64,000 bases of DNA from Apium graveolens (GCF_009905375.1 NC_133652.1:119371797-119435796); one strand, 5' to 3'. Positions 11,816 through 24,503 are shown, counted from the first letter of the stretch. Translations and numbers: made by a program. Notes: generated by a model from the letters alone, not told the origin.

Positions 11816-12937
11816 CGATGTTTGTCCTTAAGCGTCACAGACTCAAAAAGAAATAAAAATATGCATGAATGCAATCTATATGAAAATGCAACGATCCCCC
11901 TTACTACAATTAACCAACCAAATTGTCACGTCTCAATGAATGCAGTTAGACACTAAAGATCAATAAACTCATGCAAACGGACATACCGTCAGAAACGTGG
12001 TGTGTGTAAATGCTTAACAGATATGCTTTGGAACTAGACCAATTACTATGACTAGACTATCCTCAAGGCAATCCTACGATTATACAAAGAATAAAAATTC
12101 TAGGCACAAAGTGATATACAACACTACAAGAACTCTGGAGCTTACTACGGAATCGTGCTTTTTATTTACAACTCAAATGCTTATTTGACCGTGCAATGAG
12201 TGAGGTCCACAAAAGACTTATACAATGGTATCCATGTAACGAGCGTTATGTTAGCGGATCCCAGACTCTAAAAGCCTTAGGTCACTAGGCACAAAGTCCC
12301 CTAAGAACTTAATAACTCGAATACCAAAGAGCCCACTCTTGATCAATTATGCAAAAAAAAATTTTTTTTTTTTTCTCTGAGCAAGTGCGTTTCGCTCCAT
12401 CTTGCTCAACCCTAGACTACTCGCATAACATGCGAGCCGGCTACTAGCCATTTGACGCCTAGCCACAACTAGCAACAAATTCCATTTTTACTCCATTTTT
12501 TTTCTTTTTCATGCCTTTACCACTAAGAACCTATTATCAAATTCTAAGCATAATAAATAGATTATCCTCGAAAATAATCAGATCATAACAACAATCTAGT
12601 CCTTAAGCATTCTCTAAGACTTAGTGACAATACAAGTGCTTCTAGCATGCATATCAACCTACACAACTTAATATCACTTTAATGCTATCACTACACTCGC
12701 ATCAATATCACAATTCAGTCGATAAATCATTGCAAAAGGGATCATGGTATATGCATGAGCTATATGATAAAGCTATATATAAAAAAAACTATATGGCAAA
12801 AATTATGCAACTATATGAACTAACTATCATGAATATGCAGCTATATGACACACACAAAATATTCCTTAACTACCACCCCCAAACTTAAAATCTTCACTGT
12901 CCCCAGTGAAGGTAGTAGAAAGGAACACAGGGTATAC
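11816..12937 (-). other. 3' untranslated region of Athila copy B with PPT-like duplicate
   Basis: Non-coding and collinear with 8269-9462 of copy A. The second polypurine-tract-like motif is at 12873-12890, just after ORF3. The A/T tract (12352-12374) is short here. Confidence 0.7.
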
Positions 12938-14110
12938 CTACTCGGAGTCATCATCATCATCACCCTCAGTGGGTGGAGTATCAGGCGGCGGGTATGCAGA
13001 GTCCTCACCAAAAACTGGCCACTGGATATCAGCTCCAAGGCCTCGAAAAGCAGTCCCTAACGCAAGAGTGAGCTCCTGAGCAAACCTGCTCTGCGTCTCA
13101 TATATGGCATCCATCCGCCGTGAAAGCCTCCTATACTGGGCATCACCCATCCCAGCAACCTCCTGAGCTCTCGAAGAACTAGCCTCACCACGCCCTGGCC
13201 TGGCCATAGTAGCACCTCGTGCTGGACGCCCTCCTGGAAGACGATAACCCAGCCCATGCTCCTCAGGCTCACCACCGGTCCACTCCTGTATCCCATTCAG
13301 AGTGCCAGAATCTATCGGAGCTGCTGACAACTACAACTGCTCATGAGCCGGCTAGTTCACTCCTATTGCTCGGCATAGCTTTGTAACCGTGGATGCATAA
13401 GGGATGTTCATATGCTTTGCTCCCCTCAAAAACTTCAGAATTCCTTGGTAGATAAACTCACCAAGGTCCACATAGTATTCCTCATTCAGAATTCCCCACA
13501 ACAGCTGTGCTCTCTCAACTGTGACCTCGTGTGCATGTGAAGAAGGCAAAATATTAGCACATATAAATGCATTCCATGCACGGGCATACCTGTTCATGGC
13601 GATCGCCGGAAAGTGACGATACTCATTATTGGCTGGACTGCGGTTCCAAACTGTGCCCGGTCGACAGAGAGTCGCACAAATCAAATCCAAGTCAAAGTCC
13701 TCAGCAGTCTTTTCATTCCAGTTCTCCTCCTCGGGCTTCCTCTCTCGCTGTCCAATCACACGGTGAATCGCCGCAGGATGATAATCAACCGTCAGCCCAC
13801 GAACTACAGAAAACCCATTCTTTTCAGCCTTCGCATTCGCGTAGAACTCGCGAACAACACTCATCGGTACTGCTTTGGGTGACTCACAAAAAGCTATCCA
13901 CCCCTTCTCTGCAATCATGGGCAACAACTCACCATCCCTCCCTGATGGTAAAAACCCCCTCTCCTTCAGAATTGGCTTCCCCAACAGCCTAGTGTACTCC
14001 TCCTCCGCGACTTTGTCAGTTAACCGAGGCCTTACAGCAGTACCCCTTGATGAATAAGCAGTAGGAACTGTGCTGCTGCTGTCAATAGTGCGTGCTCTCT
14101 TGGGTGCCAT
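12938..14110 (-). pseudogene. Athila ORF3, copy B (two in-frame stops)
   Basis: This is one continuous 390-codon frame from ATG at 14110, without the frameshift seen in copy A. It is interrupted by TAG at 13352-13354 (TGG in copy A) and TAG at 13331-13333 (CAG in copy A). It is a basic N-terminal half with a C-terminal run of Asp. No transmembrane or signal sequence is visible, so it does not look like an envelope protein. Function is unknown; the resemblance is to the putative plant transposon protein family. Confidence 0.8.
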
Positions 14111-14419
14111 TGATTTGTGAATAAAAGTGTGTAAGAACTGATTTTTGATGTTTATGAGAGGGTTTAAGTGTAGGAAGTTGTGGGAGATATGTAGGATAGG
14201 TGTATGTATATATAGGGTGTGGAGTAGGTTAAATTAGATTAGGAGTGGGGTTGAGGGATAAAATCATGGGGTAATGGGAAAAGAATTCGTGGGTTTATGG
14301 GCTGTAATGGGTTTTTGTGTTTTTGTTTGTTTGTTTTTTTTTTTTCTGAACTGTAAAAAAAAAAAATTCTGGAACTCGACCCCTGCGCGGCCGCTCAGCA
14401 TTTCTGCGCGGGCGCGCAG
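14111..14419 (-). promoter_or_regulatory. Candidate internal promoter of ORF3 (copy B)
   Basis: This is the same layout as in copy A. A 37-bp GC hairpin module (14383-14419) is followed on the minus strand by poly(A/T), then a TATA box (14207-14214) about 95 bp before the ORF3 ATG. Confidence 0.5.
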
Positions 14420-14578
14420 AGGGTCTCTGGAAAAAAAAATTTTCAGCCCCTGTTTTCTGATTTTTTTGTGTTTTTGGATAGGTTATTAACTTCTAAGGGT
14501 TCCTTTAATCAACAATTCATGGGTTGCCTCCCACGCAGCGCTTCTTTTTCGTCATTAGCTTGACGTTCCGTATCTTTC

Positions 14579-17500
14579 TCAAATAGTCAACAAAATGGCA
14601 CTAACCACCTCTCGGTTTGCCATGTCCCCATAGTAGTGCTTCAACCGCTGACCGTTAACCTTGAATGCTTGGTCCGAATCATTCTCAAAAATTTCCACCG
14701 CTCCATGTGGAAACACAGTTTTGACAATAAAAGGTCCAGACCACCTTGATTTCAACTTCCCAGGAAAAAGTCGGAGCCGAGAGTTGAATAACAGAACTTG
14801 TTGCCCTGGCACAAATAACTTAGGATGTAGCTTCCTATCGTGCCACCTCTTCACCTTTTCCTTATACATTTTGTTATTCTCGTACGCTTGAAGTCGAAAT
14901 TCATCAAGTTCATTAAGCTGAAGCATTCTTTTCTTACCAGCTGCTTCTAAATCCAGGTTCAATTTCTTCAATGCCCAGTAGGCCTTATGCTCAAGCTCCG
15001 CCGGTAGATGACATCCCTTACCGTACACCAACTGAAACGGTGACATCCCAAGTGGAGTTTTGTATGCTGTTCTGTAAGCCCAAACAGCTTCATCGAGCTT
15101 TAAAGACCAATCCTTCCTTGACGGACAAACAACCTTCTCTAGAATGCGCTTTATCTCTCTGTTAGACACTTCCGCTTGACCATTTATTTGCGGATGATAG
15201 GCAGTAGCTACTCGATGATTCACATTATAACGCTGCATCATAGAAGTGAACTTACGGTTGCAAAAATGCGATCCTTCATCACTTATGATTACCCGAGGTG
15301 TTCCAAACCTTATGAAAATTTGATTATGAAGCAAATTTAGCACTGCCTTTGCATCATTTATCGGTAAAGCTTTAACTTCGAGCCATTTTGAGACATAATC
15401 GACTGCTAGCAAGATGTACTGATTATTACAAGACGAGATAAAAGGCCCCATGAAATCGATTCCCCATACATCAAAGACCTCGACTTCAAGCATCACATTT
15501 AATGGCATCTCATCCTTCCTTGACAAATTTCCCACTCTTTGGCAACGATCACACCTTAAAACAAACTGATGAGCATCCTTGAACAAGGTAGGCCAGAAAA
15601 AACCTGCTTGCAGAATACGAGCTGTCGTCTTCTCACCTCCATAGTGTCCACCATAAACCGTGGAATGGCAGTCTCGTAATATCCCCTCCATCTCACAGAA
15701 CGGGATACATCTCCTGATGATCTGGTCAGCTCCCTGTCTAAACAAATATGGTTCATCCCACATATACCACTTCACCTCATGCAAAAACTTCTTCTTTTGC
15801 GCGGATGTCAAATTAGGAGGCATTATATTGCTGACAAGATAGTTTACAATATCTGCAAACCATGGTTCTTCCTCCTGAATTGCAAACAACTGCTCATCCG
15901 GAAAAGATTCATTGATTAACGTCTTATCTTGTGAAGTAGAATCGGGATTCTCCAACCTAGAGAGATGGTCAGCTACTTGATTCTCAGTACCTTTTCTATC
16001 TTTGATCTCTAACTCAAATTCTTGAAGTAAAAGCACCCAACGAATGAGTCTCGGCTTCGAATCCTTCTTAGAAACCAGATAGCGAATAGCTGCATGATCA
16101 GTGAATACTGTCACTTTCGTACCAAGCAGATAAGATCGAAATTTCTCAAAGCCAAAGACTATAGCCAAAAGCTCCTTCTCAGTAGTGGTGTAGTTCAATT
16201 GGGCCCCATTTAAAGTCTTACTCGCATAGTAGACCACATGGAAGAGATTTTTCTTGCGCTGTCCCAGAACTGCACATACCGCATAATCACTCGCATCACA
16301 CATCATCTCAAACGGTTCTGTCCAATCTGGTGCTGTAATAACTGGTGCCGTGATCAAACTCTCCTTGAGAGTCTCGAATGCTGCCAAACATTCATCATCA
16401 AATTTGAAAGGCACATCTTTCTCAAGTAAATTGCACAACGGCTTAGATATCTTTGAAAAGTCCTTGATGAATCGCCGATAAAAACCCGCATGACCGAGAA
16501 AACTACGGATTCCTTTCACCGAATTAGGTGGGGGAAGATTTTCAATGACTCCCACCTTGGCCTTGTCCACCTCCAGACCTTTGCTAGAGACCTTATGCCC
16601 AAGGATAATGCCTTCACGCACCATAAAATAACATTTCTCCCAATTAAGCACCAACTTAGTTTCCACACATCTTTAGAGTACGGCGTGCAGATTATTTAAA
16701 CATTCATCATATGAGTGTCCAAAGACGGAGAAGTCATCCATGAACACTTCGACGTTATTTCCAATCATGTCAGAGAATATAGCCATCATACATCTCTGAA
16801 AGGTGGCCGGGGCGCCACATAACCCAAACGAAACTCTACGAAAAGCAAATGTGCCAAATGGACAAGTGAAGGTAGTCTTTTCCTGATCCTCTGGTGCAAT
16901 ACAAATCTGATTATACCCGGAATAACCATCCAGAAGACATAAATACTCATGTCCCGCCAATCTGTCAAGCATTTGATCAATAAATGGAAGAGGAAAGTGA
17001 TCCTTTCTGGTGGCTTTGTTCAATTTCCTATAATCCATGCATACTCTCCATCCTGTAACTGTTCGAGTAGGGATGAGCTCATTCTTTTCATTTGCGACCA
17101 CAGTGATACCTCCTTTCTTAGGAACACATTGTACAGGGCTCACCCACGAGCTGTCAGAAATAGGATAAATGATGCCTGCATCTAGCCATTTCAGAATTTC
17201 TTTCTTCACCACCTCCTTCATGATGGGATTCAGTCTTCATTGTTGTTCCACAGTTGGCTTACTTCCTTCCTCTAGCAGAATTTTATGCATACAATATGAA
17301 GGACTTATCCCCTTGATGTCTGCTATGGTCCATCCTATAGCCGATTTGAATTCTCTCAAAATCCTTAAGAGCTTGTCTTCCTCACTACCTGAAAGGTCAG
17401 CTGAAATAATAACAGGTAACATAGATGAATCACCTAAAAAAGCATACCTCAAGTGTTCAGGTAATTGTTTGAGCTCTAAGGTAGGCAATTCCTCTATTGA

Positions 17501-19951
17501 TGGTTTGAGCTTCCCTTCAGCGTTCTTGAGGTCAGAAGTACCAAGAGATTCAAATGGTATATCCAGCTTTCGCTTCCAGGGAGAAGCGTTCAGATATTGT
17601 AATTGCTCGTTGCTATCTTCATCATCACTGTCAAATTCCCCCACTAAGGCTTTTTCCAATACATCAGACATTAGCATGTGCTCGAGTTTCGAAGTAACTA
17701 CGGAATCAATCACATCCACTTTTAAGCACTCCTCATCTTCTGTAGGGAATTTCATTGCCTTGAATACGTTGAAGGTCACATCCTGATCTTGGACTCGCAT
17801 AGTAAGTTCACCTTTTTACACATCTATCAAGGTACGGCCAGTAGCCAAGAAAGGCCTCCCCAAGATTATGGGAATCTTCTTATCTTCCTCAAAATCCAGA
17901 ATAACAAAATCTGCAGGAAAGAAGAGCTTATCCACCTTGACGAGCACATCCTCAACTATGCCCCTTGGGTAAGTAATGGAACAGTCAGCCAATTGTAGCG
18001 ACATGTATGTGGGTTTTGGATCAGGCAGATCCAGCTTTTTAAAGATCGACAAGGGCATCCGATTAATGCTTGCTCCCAAATCACAAAGGCACTTTTCAAA
18101 AGTTAGATTGCCAAAGGTGCAAGGAATGGTGAAGCTTCCTGGATCTTTCAGTTTTGGTGGTAACTTTTGCTGCAGAACAGCGCTGCATTCTTCCGTGAGA
18201 GCAACGGTTTCAAGGTCATCCAGTTTCACCTTCCTTGAAAGAATAGTCTTCATAAACTTCGCATAACTAGGCATTTGTTCCAGAGCCTCAGCGAAAGGTA
18301 TATTGATGTGAAGTTTCTTGAACACCTCCAGAAACTTCCCGAACTGTCTATCCAGCTTTTGTTGCTGCAATCTCTTAGGAAAAGGTGGTGGAGGATAGAG
18401 TTTTTTCTCCCCTGTATTAGCCTCAGGCAGAGTGTGTTCAACAGTAGTCTTCCTTGGTTCCGCCGCTTTCTCCTTTTGCTTAAATTCTTCATCTCTAACT
18501 TCAGCTTCGACTTCTTTTGCCTTTTCAGCATCAGCTACTTTTCCAGACCTTAAGGTAATAGCCTTGACTTGCTCTTTAGCTTCCTTCCTGCCTGGTACTT
18601 CCGTGTCACTGGGAAGAGTGCCAGGTTGACGATTGAGCACTGCATTGGCTAATTGACCGATTTGATTTTCCAAGGTCTTGATAGAAACCGCCTGACTCTT
18701 GCACAACAGCTTAAGTTCCTCAAAATTAGCACTAGTAGGTGCAGCTGCACTTCCCTGTTGAGGATATGATTGCCTTGTAGCATACTGCTGTGGTTGCTAG
18801 AATCCAGGTGGGTTAAACTGTTTACTCACTCCTTGCTGATATGGTGGCTGAATAGCATTCTGATTATTCCCCCAGCTGAAATTTGGATGATTTCTGTTGT
18901 TAGGATGATAGGTCGCTGGCACAGGCTGCTGTTGTCGCTGATAATTATTCACATATTGAACAGATTCGTTGACAAGAGAACACTGATCCGTAGCATGAGA
19001 ACCTGCACAAAGCTCACAAACCATAGCTATTTGATTAACTCCATACGTAGCCAGAGAATCAACCTTCATTGATAGCGCTTGGAGCTGGGCTGCAATAGCG
19101 GTGGCTGCATCAACTTCCAGAATACCTGTGACCTTGCCTGACGTCATCCTTTGAGTTGGGTTTTGATGCTCATTTGCAGCCATCGTCTCGATAAGATTAT
19201 ACGCCTTAGTATAGCTTTTAGCCCATAAGGCGCCTCCAGCTGCTGCATCAAGCATGGGCCGAGATTGGGCCCCCAAACCATTATAAAAACCAGTGATTAC
19301 CATCCAATCCGGCATTCCATGATGTGGACATTTTCTCAACATTTCCTTGTAGCGTTCCCAAGCCTCGCACATAGATTCTGTAGGTTGCTGCGCAAACTGA
19401 GTAAGAGCACTCCTCATAGCAGCAGTCTTTGCCATTGGATAAAACTTCACCAGAAACTTTTGCGCAAGATCTTGCCACGTAGTAATGGACCCAGCTGGTT
19501 CAGAATGTAACCAGTCTTTAGCCTTATCCCTCAGTGAGAATGGGAAGAGCCTCAACTTGATAGCCTCATCAGTCACGCCATTATACTTAAAAGTGCTGCA
19601 GATCTCGACAAAATTCCTTATGTGCATATTGGGGTCTTCAGTTGCCGCTCCTCCAAAAGAAACAGAATTCTGCACCATCTGAATAGTGCCCGGCTTGATT
19701 TCAAAGGTGTTAGCTTGAATAGCCGGATGAAGGATGCTTGACTGAATGTCATCAATTTTAGGCCGAGAAAAATCCATAGGAGCTGGATCAGCTTGAACAA
19801 TACGATCTCCCATGTTTACTGGTTCTTTCTGCTCAGTTCCTGAATCCGAATCCTCAAAATCTAACTTCTCCGGTGTATCAAGAACTTCGTCTTTCTCCTC
19901 AGCTGTATCTAAGGTCCTCTTGCGAGCACGAGAACGAGTTTGCATAAACAT
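14579..19951 (-). pseudogene. Athila gag-pol polyprotein, copy B (one frame, four stops)
   Basis: A single frame of 1790 codons from ATG at 19951. Gag (residues 1-384) has a retrotransposon-gag domain (about 110-230) and a zinc knuckle C-x2-C-x3-H-x4-C (312-324). Protease has D-L-G-A-S (aspartate codon at 18080-18082). RT has FMDD. RNase H D/E/D/D residues are visible. Integrase has an HHCC finger, then D, D and E with 35 residues between the last two. A GPY/F-like end follows. In-frame stops are TAG 18797-18799, TAA 17816-17818, TGA 17237-17239 and TAA 16673-16675. No frameshift is present. The first stop falls between gag and protease. Confidence 0.95.
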
Positions 19952-20062
19952 TTGCTAAAGTACCTGAAACACAACCGAAAAGAGTAATTAACTACTACGT
20001 CCTAATCACTGAGTCCTAATGACCAATGATGGTAAGTACATAAACTAAACAAATACGCCGAG

Positions 20063-20080
20063 TCCCCGGCAGCGGCGCCA
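20063..20080 (-). other. Primer-binding site of Athila copy B
   Basis: The minus strand reads TGGCGCCGCTGCCGGGGA, six bases (AGTTTT) after the LTR end. This is the typical Athila primer site, which resembles the 3' end complement of tRNA-Asp. Confidence 0.8.
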
Positions 20081-20086
20081 AAAACT

Positions 20087-21507
20087 TGTTAGGGCGAAAT
20101 CACGCACTAATATTCACGCAAGTATACGCGTTCGCAAGTAATATAGAATACTTTCTAGTTCGTTCCCTCAGAGACTCAGACTAATTTATTGTCTAATTTA
20201 ACTCACTCACCAATGTATGACTACTTCTCAATGTTAAGATAATAACACTTAAAATTGTTGATTAAATATTAACTATAATTAACTACTTAATTAACCACTT
20301 AACTAACACTTCAATTTATCAATAATAAAATACTCATGAGATCACAACTTCATTATTACTTCCTTCTATAGCCATAGTTATTACCTTTAGCATGTGACAG
20401 TGATGATATTAATCGAATAACACGAAACTGATAAAAGCCAACTTTCATTGTACTAATACCATTCTACCAAACATCCACAATTAAGATAGAAGTTGAATAG
20501 TCATCAATTATGTTGAGTTCCTATATGTCTACAGAAATTGACAACACAACGATTAAGCACAAGTTATCCCTTTTTGATTACATAGGGCAAATAAAACTGT
20601 TAGAGTTACCCACTAATCATGCACAACGTACATGAACCTATGCTAGCATGGCAAATTCTAAATCTCAAGATCCACCGTCGCTTCACAAGAGATTAACACC
20701 CTATCTTATATGTTCGCGACGCACATAAGACGAATACGCACAACCAATACTAGATATTATGCAATCATCACACACTAAAGTATTAAACAATTAACTAAAG
20801 AATTCCATAATAAATCCGTTGCAACCCCATGATCACGATTAGCCCATAATAGAACTTATCGCCATCATAGGTTCATATGAAATCATGATAAACAAACACA
20901 AGAAAATAATAACTAAACTGATTATATTAAAACAGAGTACGTCACAAGAGTAAATAAGTCAAAGCAAGAAAACTAGCATCCAACGTTACAACGAAACAAG
21001 AATCACAAGAATATATGCTTCCTCTTCGTTGCTGTGTGCTAAATCGGTCTTCTTCCTTATCTCCTTCGCTTCTTGCAAAACACAATCTAAAACATAATCT
21101 CCTCTTAATACTCTGTGAAAAACGTCTCAAATCTACCTATATAATAGTCCCATAAAACTCAGATTACATAGAAGTGGAAGCCAAACAGAAGTAGAAGTCT
21201 AAAATAATATATCTTTTTCCCCGACCCTGCGCGGCCGCTCAGCATTTGCTGCGCGGGCGCGCAGGACCCTTCTGGAAAAATTCCATGTTTGCTCCGTTTC
21301 TTCGCCGTAATCTGCCCGTTCTTTTCCTCTCGCAATGGTGAACACATGCCAAGGCTTATTCTTGATGATTCCTCCTCCAAAATGCAACTAATACCCTGAA
21401 ATGCATAAACACTAGAAAAACGCATCAAATACACAAAATACTTGATTTCAAGACACCAATTTAAGCCATTTTAAGACGTTCTAAGTGGTATAAAATGCTA
21501 CTTATCA
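20087..21507 (-). mobile_element. 5' LTR of Athila copy B
   Basis: This LTR is 1421 bp, from TGATAAGTAG to CCTAACA on the minus strand. It differs from the 3' LTR by about a dozen substitutions and by having one GC hairpin module (21227-21264) instead of two. That accounts for the whole 42-bp length difference. Confidence 0.95.
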
Positions 21508-22117
21508 TTAATCTCTTGTGAAGCGATGGTGGATCTTGAGATTTAGAACTTGCCATGCTAGCATAGGTTCATGTACGTTGTGCATGATTAGTGGGTAACT
21601 CTAACAGTTTTATTTGCCCTATGTAATCAAAAGGAATAACTTGTGCTTAAATCGTTGTGTTGTCAATTTCTGTAGACATATAGGAACTCAACATGATTGA
21701 TGACTACTCAACTTCTATCTTAATTGTGGATGCTTGGTAGAATGGTATTAGTACAATGAAAGTTGGCTTTTATCAGTTTCGTGTTATTCGATTAATATCA
21801 TCACTGTCACATGCTAAAGGTAATAACAATGGCTATAGAAGGAAGTAATAATGAAGTTGTGATCTCATGAGTGTTTTATTATTGATAAATTGAAGTGTTA
21901 GTTAAGTGGTTAATTAAGTAGTTAATTATAGTTAATATTTAATCAACAATTTTAAGTGTTATTATCTTAACATTGAGCAGTAATCATACATTGGTGAGTG
22001 AGTTAAATTAGACAATAAATTAGTCTGAGTCTCTGAGGGAACGAACTAGAAAGTATTCTATATTACTTGCGAACGCGTATACTTGCGTGAATATTAGTGC
22101 GTGTTTTCGCCCTAACA
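21508..22117 (+). mobile_element. Right-hand LTR of Athila copy A, second part
   Basis: It begins with the second copy of the TTAAT duplication (21508-21512) and continues the LTR of copy A to CCTAACA at 22117. The nine bases after the LTR (AGTTTTTGG) equal the spacer and first bases of the Athila primer site, then the sequence changes. Confidence 0.93.
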
Positions 22118-24503
22118 AGTTTTTGGTCCATATATATTTCAAAGAGTTTTGAGTAGAAAGTTTAAGTTTAAGGGTTGCATGTAAAGGTTTTAGTGAAACT
22201 CAAAATACAATCTTGATTTTATGGATTTAAGGTTATTTTTGAGAGGACTACAAGGAATGGATAAATGCCAAGTCTTGAGAAGGAAACTCTTGATGATTTA
22301 ATGGCCATTTCCATCCATTTCATTCGGCCATGACCATATGGGAGCCGAATGAATGGTCCTTGAAATCATTCTTGTTGTTTTGATCAATTCTTGCATGTTT
22401 ATGTGATAATGACTTGAATTTTTGTGGTGAAAATTTGATAAAACCCCTTGCATGCTAAGTGATCATCTAGGTATACCTTATTCTAGGCTTGCATGTCAAT
22501 TTTAAGATGGAATATATGTAGAAAATGTGTTGTTTTGGTTTAAAAAACCCGAAGGCATGCATGCATGAGGATTTCTCTTAGAATGTTGTAAGATTTTGAT
22601 CATTTGGAAAGATTTTGTTAGTGAGCCTTAATTTCAGTAGGTATAATGTGTTAATATTGATTTATGCTTCTTGTTGCATGGTAATAATTCGTGATTATCT
22701 TTTATAAAAATGCATACCTTGTTGTTTCAAAAGCATGAAGATTTGTGATTTGTGAAGTGTAGATTCTCTTGTTTTGCCATAATTGTACTTAAGGTAAGGA
22801 TGATCTCACCAAGGTTATTTTGAGAATAAGGGAGTTAGTTCAGTAGAATACCATGTTTAGGTCTTGGTTTGAGTATTGGGTTGTTGGTAGTTGAGTTTGT
22901 CAAGTCAAAACCTTGGAGAAATGACAGTTATAGTTTCTGCAGAAAATCAGTTTAGTACCCTAAGGTTTAGAGTGAGTTTTAACCATGTCATTGGTGTGCA
23001 CTTTGAGGCCCAAGCTACCATAAGTTAGTATTGGGAGTATATAAAAGGTTTTAGGAGTTGGTTGGAGGTTTGCATGTCATTTGGTTAGGTGCACAAGTAG
23101 AATAACCAAATCTGTGCAGGGGACAGTTTTGTTGCAACTTAGAAATAGGGAGATTTGACCATGTCATGGGTAGGCCCTCATTAGGCCCAATTGGGCCTTA
23201 GTTAGAGGGAGTGTCAGAGAATTTTTTCCAACCATAGTTCATAGGATATGAGTTAGAACCATGTGTCACAAGTTAATTCAAGTCAGGGCATTTTCTGCCC
23301 AGAAAAACAGGGGAACCTTGGACTTTTAGCTTAGGCCCAAGAAGGCCCAAGCCAGGGCCTTGAGCCATATCAAGTTTGTGAGATGCCCTTAGGTCAGGAG
23401 AGTCTTTTGTAAAAGTTTTGAAGGAAAACTTGTAGTTTAAGAGTGTCTAATGTACTCAAGAAACCATAGTTGTCATTCTGAAATTTGCACCAGTGAGCAC
23501 TTTCACTTATCACATAGTTTTAGAACACCTAGAAGTGAGTATTAGGTCGACCACCATAGTTGTAAGATAGTATAAGGTCAGTAGAGCAAAAGGCACAAGT
23601 GAGGGTCAATAGGTTTTGGATAATTTAGGAAAGGCACATCGAGTTAGGAAGCCAAAATTTGAAGACCTTGTCTAGTTTAGCGACCAAGTGACTTAAGTTG
23701 TGAGTCGAGATCATCCAAGCCTAGTGTGCATTATGGTGTTATTTGGTATTAATATACGATATGTGATTATGTGGCTACGTGTGTACATTTGAAATATAAA
23801 GGTGGATATAAATTAAGTGCATATAGGCCTAAGTGCCATCCATGTGGGATAAAATAAATAAAATGTGGGTTTTTCAGTCCCAAAGGGGGATAAATGTTTT
23901 CTTAAATAGTGGATCTGGACTGAGACGCGAGTCCTTTCCACACTTATATTAGTCTTAAAAGTTGCCTAGGGATTCCCGTTAATGTTTTAGAACCCAGCGA
24001 GGTTCGGGATTACTTCGCGGCTGATCACCGGCTGTAATCTGTAGCGTCATAAAATGATTTTGATTAAGACATGATTTTAAAATTGTTTTGATGCAAGCAA
24101 AAATGATGCCATCTCACATAGTTTTATCTCTCGTTGTCATTAGTTATGTCTTTCCATTGGCATTCTTAAAAATATATCTCGATTTATGTTTTGTGTCGTT
24201 CTGTTAGCACTTGTTGAGCATTTGGCTCACTTCTTACTTTACCCTGATATTACAGCCAGCAGCTATGGTTAGATTCAAGCAGACTGCCCGTAAGACCTGT
24301 GATGCTGATGCTTATGTTCGAGCTCAGGTAGAATAAGTAATAATAGTTCTGTGAGGACTCGATATTTGTAATCAGATGAAATAGTTGGTAGTGTTAGGCT
24401 GTTCCAAACCCTAAACTGTAAGATCTTGGATTTAGTTGTGTATTCTTCTTTTAAATATTGTACTAGCTAAATTTATTTTGCTGTTTAAGTTGGGGGTGTG
24501 ACA
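22118..24503 (+). mobile_element. LTR remnant, probably chromovirus-type Ty3/gypsy
   Basis: Non-coding. It ends with GTTGGGGGTGTGACA at 24503. It contains the segment around GTTGAGCATTTGGCTCAC (about 24208-24230), which resembles a segment at the same relative place in the LTRs of elements C (about 48404) and D (about 58988). No internal region or second LTR is seen, so it is a solo or truncated LTR. Its start is hidden by Athila copy A. Confidence 0.5.

Larger units (their letters stand above)
10337..21507 (-). mobile_element. Complete Athila-type retrotransposon, copy B
   Basis: This 11,171-bp element is on the minus strand. Order, reading the minus strand: 5' LTR (21507-20087), primer site, gag-pol, ORF3 with its internal promoter region, 3' untranslated region, polypurine tract, 3' LTR (11799-10337). 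The LTRs are 1421 and 1463 bp and differ by about a dozen substitutions plus one 42-bp module, so the insertion is fairly recent. It sits inside the LTR of copy A. The coding regions are closed by stop codons, so it looks non-autonomous unless some stops are read through. Confidence 0.95.
2699..22117 (+). mobile_element. Athila-type Ty3/gypsy retrotransposon, copy A (5' end missing, interrupted by copy B)
   Basis: The order is end of gag, protease, reverse transcriptase, RNase H, integrase, spacer, ORF3, long 3' untranslated region, polypurine tract and right-hand LTR. The element is nearly identical over its length to copy B on the other strand. Its LTR is split by copy B (10337-21507 plus one TTAAT duplicate). 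The two LTR halves, 858 and 605 bp, add up to 1463 bp, the same as B's intact 3' LTR. The 5' LTR and most of gag are lost in the gap at 2599-2698. Confidence 0.92.

Noticed and set aside
24405..24416. AAACCCTAAA telomere-like motif (also near 1518)
   Set aside because: Single copies only. No tandem array, so this is no evidence for an interstitial telomere.
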